Origin: Flavobacteriia bacterium
GTDB taxonomy: Bacteria; Bacteroidota; Bacteroidia; Flavobacteriales; Flavobacteriaceae
NCBI GenBank assembly: GCA_018500075.1
Contig: JAHBAN010000156.1
Coordinates: 1-17,138, forward strand
Length of the DNA: 17,138 nt
Reading direction: 5' to 3'
In this document: piece by piece, positions 1 to 7,123 of the stretch
Position numbering within the stretch: the stretch's first letter is position 1
Layout: each line of letters opens with the position of its first letter
Position numbers and translations under genes: made by a program
The notes under the pieces: model-generated
Databases searched by the model: none
Told to the model about the DNA's origin: nothing
What the model saw: only the letters and a program-made list of their open reading frames with translations

Positions 1-104
1 ACTTTGAGCGAAACGCCTTTCAACACAAGGATCACGTGATTGTAGATCACCTCGATGTTGTTCACTTCCAGAACGGTATCGTTTGTTTCACCAGCATCCA
101 GCAT
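1..104 (-). CDS. livF: LivF-type ABC transporter ATP-binding protein (partial, N-terminus only)
   Basis: Only the first 34 codons are present; the gene runs off the left edge of the window. The visible residues begin MLDAGETNDTVLEVNNIEVI and continue to a VLKGVSLK stretch. This is the usual first strand of an ABC ATPase, just before the Walker A loop, which lies outside the window. It is the last gene seen of the minus-strand liv operon, 72 bases downstream of the binding-protein gene. In this transporter class two ATPases (LivF, LivG) power a LivH/LivM permease pair, and livG is already present upstream, so livF is the expected missing member. The Shine-Dalgarno sequence is weak (GCGAG about 8 bases before the ATG), so the start is likely but not certain. 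The assignment rests on a short N-terminus plus strong context. Confidence 0.8.
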   Translation of the reverse strand, partial: MLDAGETNDTVLEVNNIEVIYNHVILVLKGVSLK

Positions 105-140
105 ATCAGGGCTCGCTTATTTGAATTCTGTTTCAGGGTT

Positions 141-168
141 GGCCGCCCGCCCCAAAAAGCGGGCGGCC
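141..168 (-). terminator. Strong intercistronic hairpin between livK and livF
   Basis: A perfect 10-bp inverted repeat (GGCCGCCCGC at 141-150, GCGGGCGGCC at 159-168) encloses an 8-base loop that reads TTTTTGGG on the transcribed strand. It starts 9 bases after the livK-like stop codon and lies 36 bases before livF. No U-run follows the stem in the minus direction (the next bases are AACCCTGAAACAG), so it is not a classic intrinsic terminator. A partial terminator, or an element protecting the 3' end of the binding-protein mRNA, is more likely. The stem is seen directly; the role is inferred. Confidence 0.7.
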
Positions 169-176
169 AGAAGCGC

Positions 177-1459
177 TTAGTTGCAGCGCTGTTCGATGTT
201 GTTTTCAGCGGCAAACGCCTCTGAGTCTGCGGTGATCAGCGGCAGGATAACGTCCATGTCCGATGGTCCGAAGTCAGAGATCAGGCTCCACTTTTTGTCA
301 GCTGCGTTCCACTGCGTGATCCCGCCGAGGCCTGGGCCACCGTGGTTTTCACAGCTCACTTTGAAGCTCGGGCCGAAGTTTGGCATACCAAGTGCTGTCA
401 TGCCTTCTTCTGTGATCTCGAGCGCTTCCATACCATCGCGCATCATTGCAGGTGTGATCTGGGCTGTGCCGTGAAGCTCTTGTGCCTTTTTGGCCGCTTC
501 TGCTGCGAGCATCGCCGCATACATACCACGGTTGTAAAGCACTGTGCCGATCTGGTCGCCGGCGCCAGCCGCGAGGCCTTTGTCAACAACGTGTGTCTTG
601 ATGTCGTCAAAGATCGGGAAGTCAGACCCGACATTGTGGAACGTCACAGACTTGTAGCCATTGGCCGCTGCGCCCGCTGGCGTCACGTCATGCTCCGCAC
701 CTGACCACCAGATCCCGATGAAGTTTTCCATTGGGAAACGGATGTTGGCAGCTTCCTGAATGGCAACCTGGTTCATAACGCCCCAGCCATACATGATGAC
801 ATAGTCAGGCTTGTCGCGGCGGATTTGAAGCCACTGTGACTTCTGCTCCTGACCGGGGTGATCCACTGGCAGAAGGCTCAGCTCGTAGCCGTGCTTTGCC
901 GAAAGCTCTTCCAATGTGCGGATCGGCTCCTTGCCATAGGCAGAGTTGTGATACACGAGGGCCACTTTTTTGCCCTTGATGTCGCCGCCGTTGGTGTCCA
1001 GCAGGTGGTTGATCGCGACCGAGGCACCGTTCCAGTAGTTCGCCGGATAGTTGAACACGTTGCTGAAGACCTTGCCGTTGCGGCAGATGTGCGGCCATAG
1101 CCCATTGTGTGAAGCGGAATGCCGTCGGCTGTCACTTTGGGGATCAGCTGGTATGTGATCCCGGTTGAGAGCGGTTGATAGACAAGCGCGCCTTCGCCTT
1201 TTGTGGATTCATAGCACTCAACGCCTTTTTCGGTGTTGTAGCCTGTTTCGCACTCAGGAACTTTCGTCATAACGCCGCCGATGCCACCGTCACGCTCGTT
1301 GAGCAGTGTGAAATAATCGGCATATCCGTCAGCAAACGGGATACCACCCGCCGCATATGGGCCTGTGCGGTATGAAAGCGACGGGAACACAAGGTCCGCC
1401 ATCACTGGGCCTGCCGCCATCACGGCTGCCACGGCCATAGTTGCTAGTTTCGTCTTCAT
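177..1459 (-). pseudogene. Liv-type ABC transporter periplasmic substrate-binding protein, frameshifted (livK-like)
   Basis: This is a Peripla_BP_6-type binding protein for the Liv importer encoded around it. The N-terminal part (1459 to about 1082) begins with a clear signal peptide of 21 residues (MKTKLATMAVAA..., cleavage after GPVMA) and reads to ...TMGYGRTSA. The C-terminal part reads in another frame as ...NGKVFSNVFNYPANYW... to the stop at 177. One base appears to be missing near 1077-1082. Adding it would give A-A-N-G-K and a continuous 427-residue protein, a normal length for the family. The C-terminal region has cysteines in SCENHGG and at the end (EQRCN) that could pair. The start has a strong Shine-Dalgarno (GGGAGGAG, about 6 bases away). 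All partner genes look intact, so a sequencing or assembly error is at least as likely as true loss of function. The ligand cannot be read from sequence; the ligase in the operon hints at a carboxylic acid. Confidence 0.85.
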
Positions 1460-1491
1460 CGGGGTCTCCTCCCTTGGTTTTTTCCGATGTT

Positions 1492-1515
1492 GGCCACAGC
1501 CAGTTCGCTGTAGCC
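1492..1515 (-). promoter_or_regulatory. Hairpin in the livM-livK intergenic region
   Basis: On the minus strand, GGCTACAGC and GCTGTGGCC form a 9-bp stem with one G-U pair around a 6-base loop (GAACTG). It lies in the 75-base gap between livM and the livK-like gene and ends about 32 bases before the livK start codon. There is no U-run, so termination is unlikely. With the hairpin at 141-168 it brackets the binding-protein cistron, an arrangement that could stabilise that mRNA segment after processing. The structure is seen; the role is inference. Confidence 0.45.
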
Positions 1516-1534
1516 CCTATTTGTTGCCCTGCCC

Positions 1535-2827
1535 TTAGTGAGGGAACGGCCACAACCGTAGTTTCTCTTTCGCCACGCGCCACAGCTGGGCAAGCCCATG
1601 CGGCTCGGCGATGAGGAAGATAATGATCAGCGCACCAACGATCACAAGCTGCAAATGCGCAACGATATCAGTGGGCCACCCCATGCCGCCAATGGTCAGG
1701 GCATAGGCCATAAAGGCCGCGATGCTGGCAAAGATCCAGCCCACACCCGAGCCGGCAATCAGGCTGCGCGTGCGAATAATATTGATCACCAGCATGACAA
1801 CCGCAGCAGCAAATGCCACCAGAAACACCCAGCTCATGGCCGAAGAAAAGCCCGAGATTTCATCTGTGCTGTCCGCGAGCATGAGCTTGAGCAGAACTGG
1901 CAGCAATACAAGGAAAGCCGCGCCGGCAAAGGAGCCGAAGATCGAACCAAGCCCACCAATGATCACCATAAAGAGCACGATAAACGACTTCTGGATGCCA
2001 AAGGCTTCCCCGACCTCAACCGCACCGAGATAGACCGCAAAGAAGAGCGCGCCGGCGATGCCGATGTAAAACGAGCTGACCGCAAAAGCGCTGAGTTTGG
2101 CTTTGAGCGGGTTCACCCCGATGATTTCCGCAGCGATGTCCATGTCACGAATGGCCATCCACTTACGCCCTGACGCGCCCCGCGTCAGGTTGCGTGCCAC
2201 GATCGCACAGAGCGCGGCGATCACCAGACAGAAAAGATAGGTCGCCCAGGCCTCAGTGCTCGGCCCAGTGATCGCGACACCGAAAATCTCGCGTTCAGGC
2301 GCGTTGATTTGGCCAGAGGCCGAATAGTTGTAGGCCCAGGACCACTTGTTAAAGAGCCAAACAAGAAAGAACTGCGCCGCCAGCGTAGCAACCGCAAGAT
2401 AAAAGCCCTTGATGCGCAGACTTGGCAGACCGAAGAGAACCCCAACAACCGCCGTCACAAGCCCCGCGAGGATCACCGAGAAAAAGATATTGATCGGCGG
2501 CAGAGCATATTGCACACCGCCAATCCAGATATCGAGACCCGTCATGAACTTGTAGCAGGCATAGGCGCCCACGGCCATAAAGCCCCCTGTGCCAAGCGAA
2601 ACCTGTCCGCAATAGCCCACAAGGATGTTCAGCCCGATCGCCGCAATCGAATAGATCAGAAACGGCAGGAAGATCGCGTTCACCCAATAATCATTGATCA
2701 GAAAGGGAACCATGGCAAAGGCCACAAAGAGCACAAAATAGTAGCGGTAGCGGTCAAATTTGATCGGGAAAGTCTGCCCGTCATCTTGATAGGACGTCTT
2801 ATAGTCACCAGCCTCACGGTAAAACAT
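1535..2827 (-). CDS. livM: Branched-chain amino acid-type ABC transporter permease LivM
   Basis: This 430-residue inner-membrane permease of the BPD_transp_2 (LivM) family forms the translocation pore with LivH. About 40 polar N-terminal residues precede roughly ten hydrophobic segments. Family features visible are the IGLNILVGYCGQVSLGTGGF stretch near residue 90, the GLPSLRIKGFYLAVATLAA region, and the cytoplasmic segment GRKWMAIRDMDIAAEIIGVN near residue 220, which contains the EAA-like loop that contacts the ATPase. The C-terminus has extra hydrophobic segments and ends EPHGLAQLWRVAKEKLRLWPFPH. Length is like E. coli LivM, longer than many homologues. The ATG overlaps the stop of the upstream small gene by one base (TGATG) and has a GGGGAGAG ribosome-binding site inside that gene, indicating translational coupling. 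The substrate is not determined by this subunit's sequence. Confidence 0.93.
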   Translation of the reverse strand: MFYREAGDYKTSYQDDGQTFPIKFDRYRYYFVLFVAFAMVPFLINDYWVNAIFLPFLIYSIAAIGLNILVGYCGQVSLGTGGFMAVGAYACYKFMTGLDIWIGGVQYALPPINIFFSVILAGLVTAVVGVLFGLPSLRIKGFYLAVATLAAQFFLVWLFNKWSWAYNYSASGQINAPEREIFGVAITGPSTEAWATYLFCLVIAALCAIVARNLTRGASGRKWMAIRDMDIAAEIIGVNPLKAKLSAFAVSSFYIGIAGALFFAVYLGAVEVGEAFGIQKSFIVLFMVIIGGLGSIFGSFAGAAFLVLLPVLLKLMLADSTDEISGFSSAMSWVFLVAFAAAVVMLVINIIRTRSLIAGSGVGWIFASIAAFMAYALTIGGMGWPTDIVAHLQLVIVGALIIIFLIAEPHGLAQLWRVAKEKLRLWPFPH

Positions 2828-3081
2828 CAGACACTCTCCCCGTATTGTTCTTCTAAATGGCTTAGGTCAGCGCGGTTTGCGCGCTTGGCGTAGCCTGTTG
2901 CTTCTGCGTGGCGAACGAGCTGGAGATAGGTCCAAAGTCCGATCGCTGCGCCAATGGCGGCACATATTGCGGCCGTCGTGATCTGGCTCTCGCTCTCGGC
3001 GTTTGCCGAGAAGGCGAGGTATCCAAAGGCCCAGAAACCCGACCATGCCACCACATTGATAATCGCAATGATTTTCATCAT
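2827..3081 (-). CDS. Small two-helix membrane protein between livH and livM (unknown function)
   Basis: This 84-residue hypothetical protein has two hydrophobic segments, at about residues 3-25 (IIAIINVVAWSGFWAFGYLA) and 35-56 (TTAAICAAIGAAIGLWTYLQ). A charged tail follows (RHAEATGYAKRANRADLSHLEEQYGESV). I do not recognise a named family. It starts 4 bases after the livH stop, with an AGAGGG ribosome-binding site inside the end of livH, and its TGA overlaps the livM ATG. It is therefore translated in step with both permease genes. That embedding argues for a role with the transporter, for example as an accessory or assembly subunit, but no sequence motif shows a function. Two adjacent ATG codons (3081 and 3078) are possible starts. 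A longer reading upstream to 3213 overlaps livH and is unlikely. Confidence 0.8.
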   Translation of the reverse strand: MMKIIAIINVVAWSGFWAFGYLAFSANAESESQITTAAICAAIGAAIGLWTYLQLVRHAEATGYAKRANRADLSHLEEQYGESV

Positions 3082-3085
3082 GCCG

Positions 3086-4087
3086 CTAGACCCTCTCGAT
3101 GATCTTCTCGCCAAACAGCCCTTGGGGCCGGAAGACAAGGAAGATAAGAGCCAGCACATAGGCAAACCAGTTTTCGGTCGCACCGCCGACCATAGGGCCA
3201 ACAGCAAATTCAAAGAGCTTTTCGCCGACCCCGATGATCAGACCGCCGACAATCGCGCCCGGAATAGAGGTAAAGCCGCCGAGCATCAGAACCGGAAGCG
3301 CCTTGAGCGCGATGAGCGACAGCGAAAACTGCACGCCCGACTTGGTGCCCCACATGATGCCAGCCACCAGCGCGACAAAACCCGCCAAAGACCAGACCAT
3401 CACCCAGATAAAGTTGAGGTTGATACCAACAGACAGCGCCGCCTGATGATCATCCGCCACAGCCCGCATGGCACGGCCCTGCTTGCTGTATTGGCTGAAA
3501 ACAACGAGCGCGAGAACAAGCACCGCTGCGATCACGGTTGCGAACATATCTAGCTTATCAATGAAGAACCCGTAGAAGTTTTCGTTGCCAAAGCCCATCC
3601 AGCGCGTGTTGTCTTCCAGCCAGATGCTTGCGCCCTGTGGCAGGCCAACATCAAGGTTCTTGATTTCCGATCCCCACATCAGATCGCTGATGCCTTCAAG
3701 GAAATAAGCGAGTCCGATTGTCGCCATGAACAAAATGATCGGCTCCTGACCGACAAGATGCTTGAAAACAAACTTCTGCACAAACCACGCCAGCAAAACC
3801 ATAAAGCCCGCCGTCAGCAAAATGCCCAGAATGGCGGGCAAATGCCAACCGAAGTGATGCACTTCGGAGCCAAACATCGCGTTGATCAGATGGCTGAACG
3901 GCACCTGGCCATTCATAATGCCCACAAGCGTTGCCGCCGCAAAAAGCGCCATAACGCCTTGAGCATAGTTGAAAATACCGGAGGCTTTGTAAATCAGAAC
4001 AAAGCCGAGCGCGACGAGGGCATAAAGCACCCCGGCCATAAGACCGTTCAGGAAGACTTCGATCCCAAAAATCAGATTGTCAGGCAT
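3086..4087 (-). CDS. livH: Branched-chain amino acid-type ABC transporter permease LivH
   Basis: This 333-residue inner-membrane permease of the BPD_transp_2 (LivH) family has about eight hydrophobic segments. The N-terminal region FLNGLMAGVLYALVALGFVL leads into YKASGIFNYAQGVMALFAA, a characteristic LivH opening. A later cytoplasmic loop reads QYSKQGRAMRAVADDHQAAL, the site expected to contact the ATPases. The end is LALIFLVFRPQGLFGEKII, also typical. I chose the ATG at 4087 because a GGAGG lies 8 bases upstream; a TTG codon 15 bases further upstream would add MEAST but lacks such spacing. It sits 38 bases downstream of livG and 4 bases before the small membrane-protein gene. It pairs with LivM to form the channel; substrate choice is set mainly by the binding protein. 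Confidence 0.93.
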   Translation of the reverse strand: MPDNLIFGIEVFLNGLMAGVLYALVALGFVLIYKASGIFNYAQGVMALFAAATLVGIMNGQVPFSHLINAMFGSEVHHFGWHLPAILGILLTAGFMVLLAWFVQKFVFKHLVGQEPIILFMATIGLAYFLEGISDLMWGSEIKNLDVGLPQGASIWLEDNTRWMGFGNENFYGFFIDKLDMFATVIAAVLVLALVVFSQYSKQGRAMRAVADDHQAALSVGINLNFIWVMVWSLAGFVALVAGIMWGTKSGVQFSLSLIALKALPVLMLGGFTSIPGAIVGGLIIGVGEKLFEFAVGPMVGGATENWFAYVLALIFLVFRPQGLFGEKIIERV

Positions 4088-4133
4088 TGTTGAGGCCTCC
4101 AAATACTTGTGTCAGTTGGGTTTGCTCAGTCAT
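4080..4133 (-). other. Possible 17-codon coupling mini-ORF between livG and livH
   Basis: A short reading frame starts at an ATG overlapping the livG stop (CATGACTGA), encodes MTEQTQLTQVFGGLNNA, and stops at a TGA two bases past the livH ATG. A GGGGGTG sequence lies about 4 bases before this ATG, at usable ribosome-binding distance. It would bridge the only gap between livG and livH and could hand ribosomes on to livH. It may also be coincidence: a frame this short proves nothing alone, and the livH site already has its own GGAGG. Confidence 0.2.
4096..4100 (-). promoter_or_regulatory. Ribosome-binding site deciding the livH start
   Basis: GGAGG on the minus strand lies 8 bases before the ATG at 4087. 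It supports that start over the in-frame TTG at 4102, whose codon would overlap this motif. Confidence 0.75.
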
Positions 4134-4947
4134 GGCTCACCCCCAAATAGGCGTCGATCACGTCTTGGTTGTTGCGCACCTCATCCGGCGTGCCATCCCC
4201 GATCTTCTTGCCATAATCCATCACGACAACACGGTCGCTCAAGTCCATAACAACGCCCATATCGTGCTCGATCAGAGCAATCGTGGTTCCAAATTCGTCA
4301 TTCACATCCAGAATAAAGCGGCTCATGTCCTCTTTTTCCTCGACGTTCATCCCGGCCATTGGCTCGTCCAGCAGCAGAAGCGACGGCTCCGCAGCCAGAG
4401 CGCGCGCCAGCTCGACGCGTTTCTTGAGGCCATACGGCAGACGCGCAACAGGCGTTTTACGGATCGCCTGAATTTCGAGGAAATCGATGATTTTCTCGGC
4501 CTTCTCGCGGTTGGCAACTTCCTCGGCCTCGGCCTTGCCCTTCCAGAGACCCTGAGCAAACAGCCCTGTGGTCATGTGGTTGAGCCGGCCTGTCATCACG
4601 TTATCAAGAACGCTCATACCGTCAAACAAAGCGATGTTCTGAAATGTCCGTGCGATGCCTTGACGAGCGACTTCATAGGGCCGCATCTGCGGACGCTTCG
4701 CGCCCTGATACCAGACCTCACCCTGCTGGGGGATGTAAAATCCTGAAATCACATTGAGCATCGAGGATTTGCCCGCACCGTTCGGGCCGATGATCGCGCG
4801 GATCTCGCCTTCCTTGATGTCAAAGCTGATGTCAGTGATCGCCTTCACCCCGCCAAAACTCAGCGTGATGTTTTTCATTTCCATCAACGTGCCGCCAATC
4901 TTGCGACCGTCGGCTGTGGTGTAGCCGTCTGTGCTCATATCGTTCAT
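4126..4947 (-). CDS. livG: Branched-chain amino acid-type ABC transporter ATP-binding protein LivG
   Basis: This 273-residue cytoplasmic ATPase energises the LivH/LivM permease. Walker A is GPNGAGKS at residues 54-61. The signature motif region reads LPYGLKKRVELARAL (170-184), in place of the canonical LSGGQ but usual for LivG/LivF. Walker B is LLLLDEP at 190-196, and the switch histidine is in LIEHD (H228). The C-terminal segment MDYGKKIGDGTPDEVRNNQDVIDAYLG matches the LivG/LivF tail. The N-terminus is about 20 residues longer than usual; a second ATG at 4938 (MSTDGYT) is an alternative start. The chosen ATG overlaps the stop of the acyl-CoA ligase by 4 bases (ATGA), showing coupling of ligase and transporter expression. 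Confidence 0.93.
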   Translation of the reverse strand: MNDMSTDGYTTADGRKIGGTLMEMKNITLSFGGVKAITDISFDIKEGEIRAIIGPNGAGKSSMLNVISGFYIPQQGEVWYQGAKRPQMRPYEVARQGIARTFQNIALFDGMSVLDNVMTGRLNHMTTGLFAQGLWKGKAEAEEVANREKAEKIIDFLEIQAIRKTPVARLPYGLKKRVELARALAAEPSLLLLDEPMAGMNVEEKEDMSRFILDVNDEFGTTIALIEHDMGVVMDLSDRVVVMDYGKKIGDGTPDEVRNNQDVIDAYLGVSHD

Positions 4948-6917
4948 TCTGCTGCCACCTTCTGTGTCGTGACGGTTTGAACCTTGGCGTCAATAATGCT
5001 CAAAGTCGCGCTGATCGCGCCCTTGCGGCCGTCTTCATAGGTTACTTCCGTTGTGGTCGAAATTTGCGGCGAGCCGTCATAAAGCGCGTCAATGATGTCT
5101 TTGAACTTGTCGGCCACAATCACACGGCGCACTTTACGTGTCCGCGTCATCTCGCCATCATCCGCATCCAGCTCTTTGTGCAAGACAACAAAGCGGTGCA
5201 CCTGACAGCCTGAAAGCATCTCGTCCTGCGCGACCGATTTATTCACCGCTTCGACATGGCTTTGTATCGAAGCCAATACCTTGGGGTGACCGGCCAGTTC
5301 CTGATAGGACGCATAGGCAATGTTGTTGCGCTCGGCCCAGTTCCCGACAGCGGTCAGGTCGATATTGATAAAGGCAACACAGCGGTCCTTGCCGTTGCCA
5401 AAAAGCACAGCCTCCAGAATATCAGGGTAGAACTTGAGCTTGTTCTCGACATACTTCGGAGCAAACAGGCTTCCGTCGGCCATTGTTCCGACGTCTTTGG
5501 CGCGGTCAATGATCCGCAGATGCCCCGTGTCAGGCTCAAAGAAGCCCGCATCGCCCGTCGCAACCCAGCCTTCGGCGTCTTTGGTTGAAGCGGTGCTTTC
5601 GGCGTTCTTGTAATATTCGACAAAAGTGCCTTCCGAGCGATAATAGATTTCGCCGTTTTCTTCGATCCGGATCTCGACGCCCTTTGCAGGGACGCCCACA
5701 GTGTCAGCACGCACTTCGCCGTCCGGCTGCACCGTTATGAAAACAGATGCTTCCGTCTGGCCGTAAAGCTGCTTGAGGTTGATCCCGAGCGAGCGATAAA
5801 ACTCGAAAATTTCCGGGCCAATCGCCTCACCGGCGGTATAGCCAACACGCACACGGCTAAAGCCAAGCGTGTTCTTGAGCGGACCATAAATCGCAAGATC
5901 ACCGATCTTGTATTTCAAGCGGTCCCAAAGGCTCACAGGCTTACCATCCAAAATCGCCGGTCCGACTTTCTTCGCATGGGCCATAAACACATCAAAGAGC
6001 CGCTTCTTGAAGGGGCTCGCATCTTCCATGCGGATCATCACATTGGTGAGCTGCGTTTCAAAAATACGCGGCGGCGCAAAGTAATATGTCGGACCAATCT
6101 CGCGCAGATCGGTCATCATTGTTTCGGGGCTTTCAGGGCAATTCGTGCAGAAGCCCGTCCAATAGGCCTGACCGACGGAGAAGATAAAATCGCCCACCCA
6201 AGCCATCGGCAGATAAGCCAGAATCTCGTCACCCGCATTCAGATGATCAAACTCGCTTGCGTTTTTGGCTGTCTCGATGATGTTGCGGTTAGAAAGCACA
6301 ACACCCTTTGGCTTGCCTGTCGTGCCTGAGGTATAGAGCATCACGCAGGTGCTGTCATAGGTCAGCTTCTCGCGACGCGCCTTCAGATCTTCGATCCACT
6401 CATAATAAGCCGCACGACCCTGCGCCTGAATATCGACAAAGCGGTGCAGCGCCTGATGGTCATATTTGCGAAGGCCACGCGGATCGACATAGATCATATG
6501 TTCGAATTGATGCAGGCCATCTTGAATCTCGATGACTTTATCGACCTGTTCCTGATCCTCACAAACCACAAACCGCGCGCCGCAATGTTCCATCACATAG
6601 GCCATCTCTTCGGCAGATGCGTCCTGATAGAGCGGAACGGGAACAGCGCCCACAGATTGCGCCGCGACCATGGTCCAATAAAAATGAGGGCGGTTTCGGC
6701 CAATGATGGCGATAAAGTCGCCCTCATTCACACCCAAGTTGATAAACCCAAGCGCCAGCGCCTCGATTTCCTTCTCGGCCTCGGCCCATGTCCAGCTTTG
6801 CCAGATGCCAAATTCTTTTTCCCGGTAAGCCGCCTTATTGGCAAACTCCCGAGCGTTGCGCTGCAATAGCGCTGGAACAGACGCAAGTCCGTTCGTCGCT
6901 TCTGACGACTGTGTCAC
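4944..6917 (-). CDS. Long-chain-fatty-acid-type acyl-CoA ligase (AMP-binding)
   Basis: This 657-residue adenylate-forming enzyme activates a carboxylic acid with ATP and joins it to coenzyme A in the cytoplasm. The AMP/phosphate-binding motif YTSGTTGKPKG is at residues 195-205. The adenine-binding motif YGQTEAS is at 385-391, TGD at 454-456, and the hinge motif DRAKD at 471-475. The C-terminal segment includes GEMTRTRKVRR. Length and motif pattern match bacterial long-chain acyl-CoA synthetases of the FadD15/AMP-binding type. The GTG at 6917 is preferred because AAAGGGAGG lies 7 bases upstream; a TTG at 7010 would add 31 low-complexity residues. It is the first gene of the operon and overlaps livG by 4 bases. 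This implies that the imported substrate, or a product of it, is CoA-activated. The actual acid (fatty, branched or aromatic) cannot be read from the sequence. Confidence 0.92.
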   Translation of the reverse strand: MTQSSEATNGLASVPALLQRNAREFANKAAYREKEFGIWQSWTWAEAEKEIEALALGFINLGVNEGDFIAIIGRNRPHFYWTMVAAQSVGAVPVPLYQDASAEEMAYVMEHCGARFVVCEDQEQVDKVIEIQDGLHQFEHMIYVDPRGLRKYDHQALHRFVDIQAQGRAAYYEWIEDLKARREKLTYDSTCVMLYTSGTTGKPKGVVLSNRNIIETAKNASEFDHLNAGDEILAYLPMAWVGDFIFSVGQAYWTGFCTNCPESPETMMTDLREIGPTYYFAPPRIFETQLTNVMIRMEDASPFKKRLFDVFMAHAKKVGPAILDGKPVSLWDRLKYKIGDLAIYGPLKNTLGFSRVRVGYTAGEAIGPEIFEFYRSLGINLKQLYGQTEASVFITVQPDGEVRADTVGVPAKGVEIRIEENGEIYYRSEGTFVEYYKNAESTASTKDAEGWVATGDAGFFEPDTGHLRIIDRAKDVGTMADGSLFAPKYVENKLKFYPDILEAVLFGNGKDRCVAFINIDLTAVGNWAERNNIAYASYQELAGHPKVLASIQSHVEAVNKSVAQDEMLSGCQVHRFVVLHKELDADDGEMTRTRKVRRVIVADKFKDIIDALYDGSPQISTTTEVTYEDGRKGAISATLSIIDAKVQTVTTQKVAAE

Positions 6918-7123
6918 TTCTTTTCCTCCCTTTGTCCCTTTCGGGCCAAACTCGCCACTTTCAGGGCGATTCTCCTCCCCCCAGCGTGACTGTTTCAGAG
7001 TTGCCGTCAACTTTTACCTGATCATTTCCCGAATCTAACGAATTGTAACAAGCTCGATTTGCCGCCCTGTTGGGCTTTGCCTGCCGGTCTTTGGGTGTTA
7101 GCACATAGCAAGAAAGGCGGCTT
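6918..7123. promoter_or_regulatory. Divergent intergenic region between the ligase/liv operon and the two-component genes
   Basis: This 206-base gap must hold promoters for both directions. Visible items are an AT-richer core around 7020-7060 with the small palindrome TTGTAACAA (7043-7051), and a short GCCC-TGTT-GGGC hairpin just after it. I could not assign a confident -35/-10 pair on either strand. Since the two-component regulator is encoded on one side, this is the likely place for its own binding sites, but no direct repeat proves it. Confidence 0.4.
6925..6930 (-). promoter_or_regulatory. Ribosome-binding site deciding a GTG start for the acyl-CoA ligase
   Basis: GGGAGG on the minus strand is spaced 7 bases from the GTG at 6917-6915. 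Another purine-rich run (GGGGGGAGGAG, about 6970-6982) lies further upstream but has no well-placed in-frame ATG or GTG after it. Confidence 0.7.

Noticed and set aside
1598..3553. Several plus-strand frames of about 190-200 codons opposite livM, the small gene and livH
   Set aside because: Their products are highly charged and low in hydrophobic residues, the mirror of membrane-protein codons, and the opposite strand carries intact permeases with good ribosome-binding sites.
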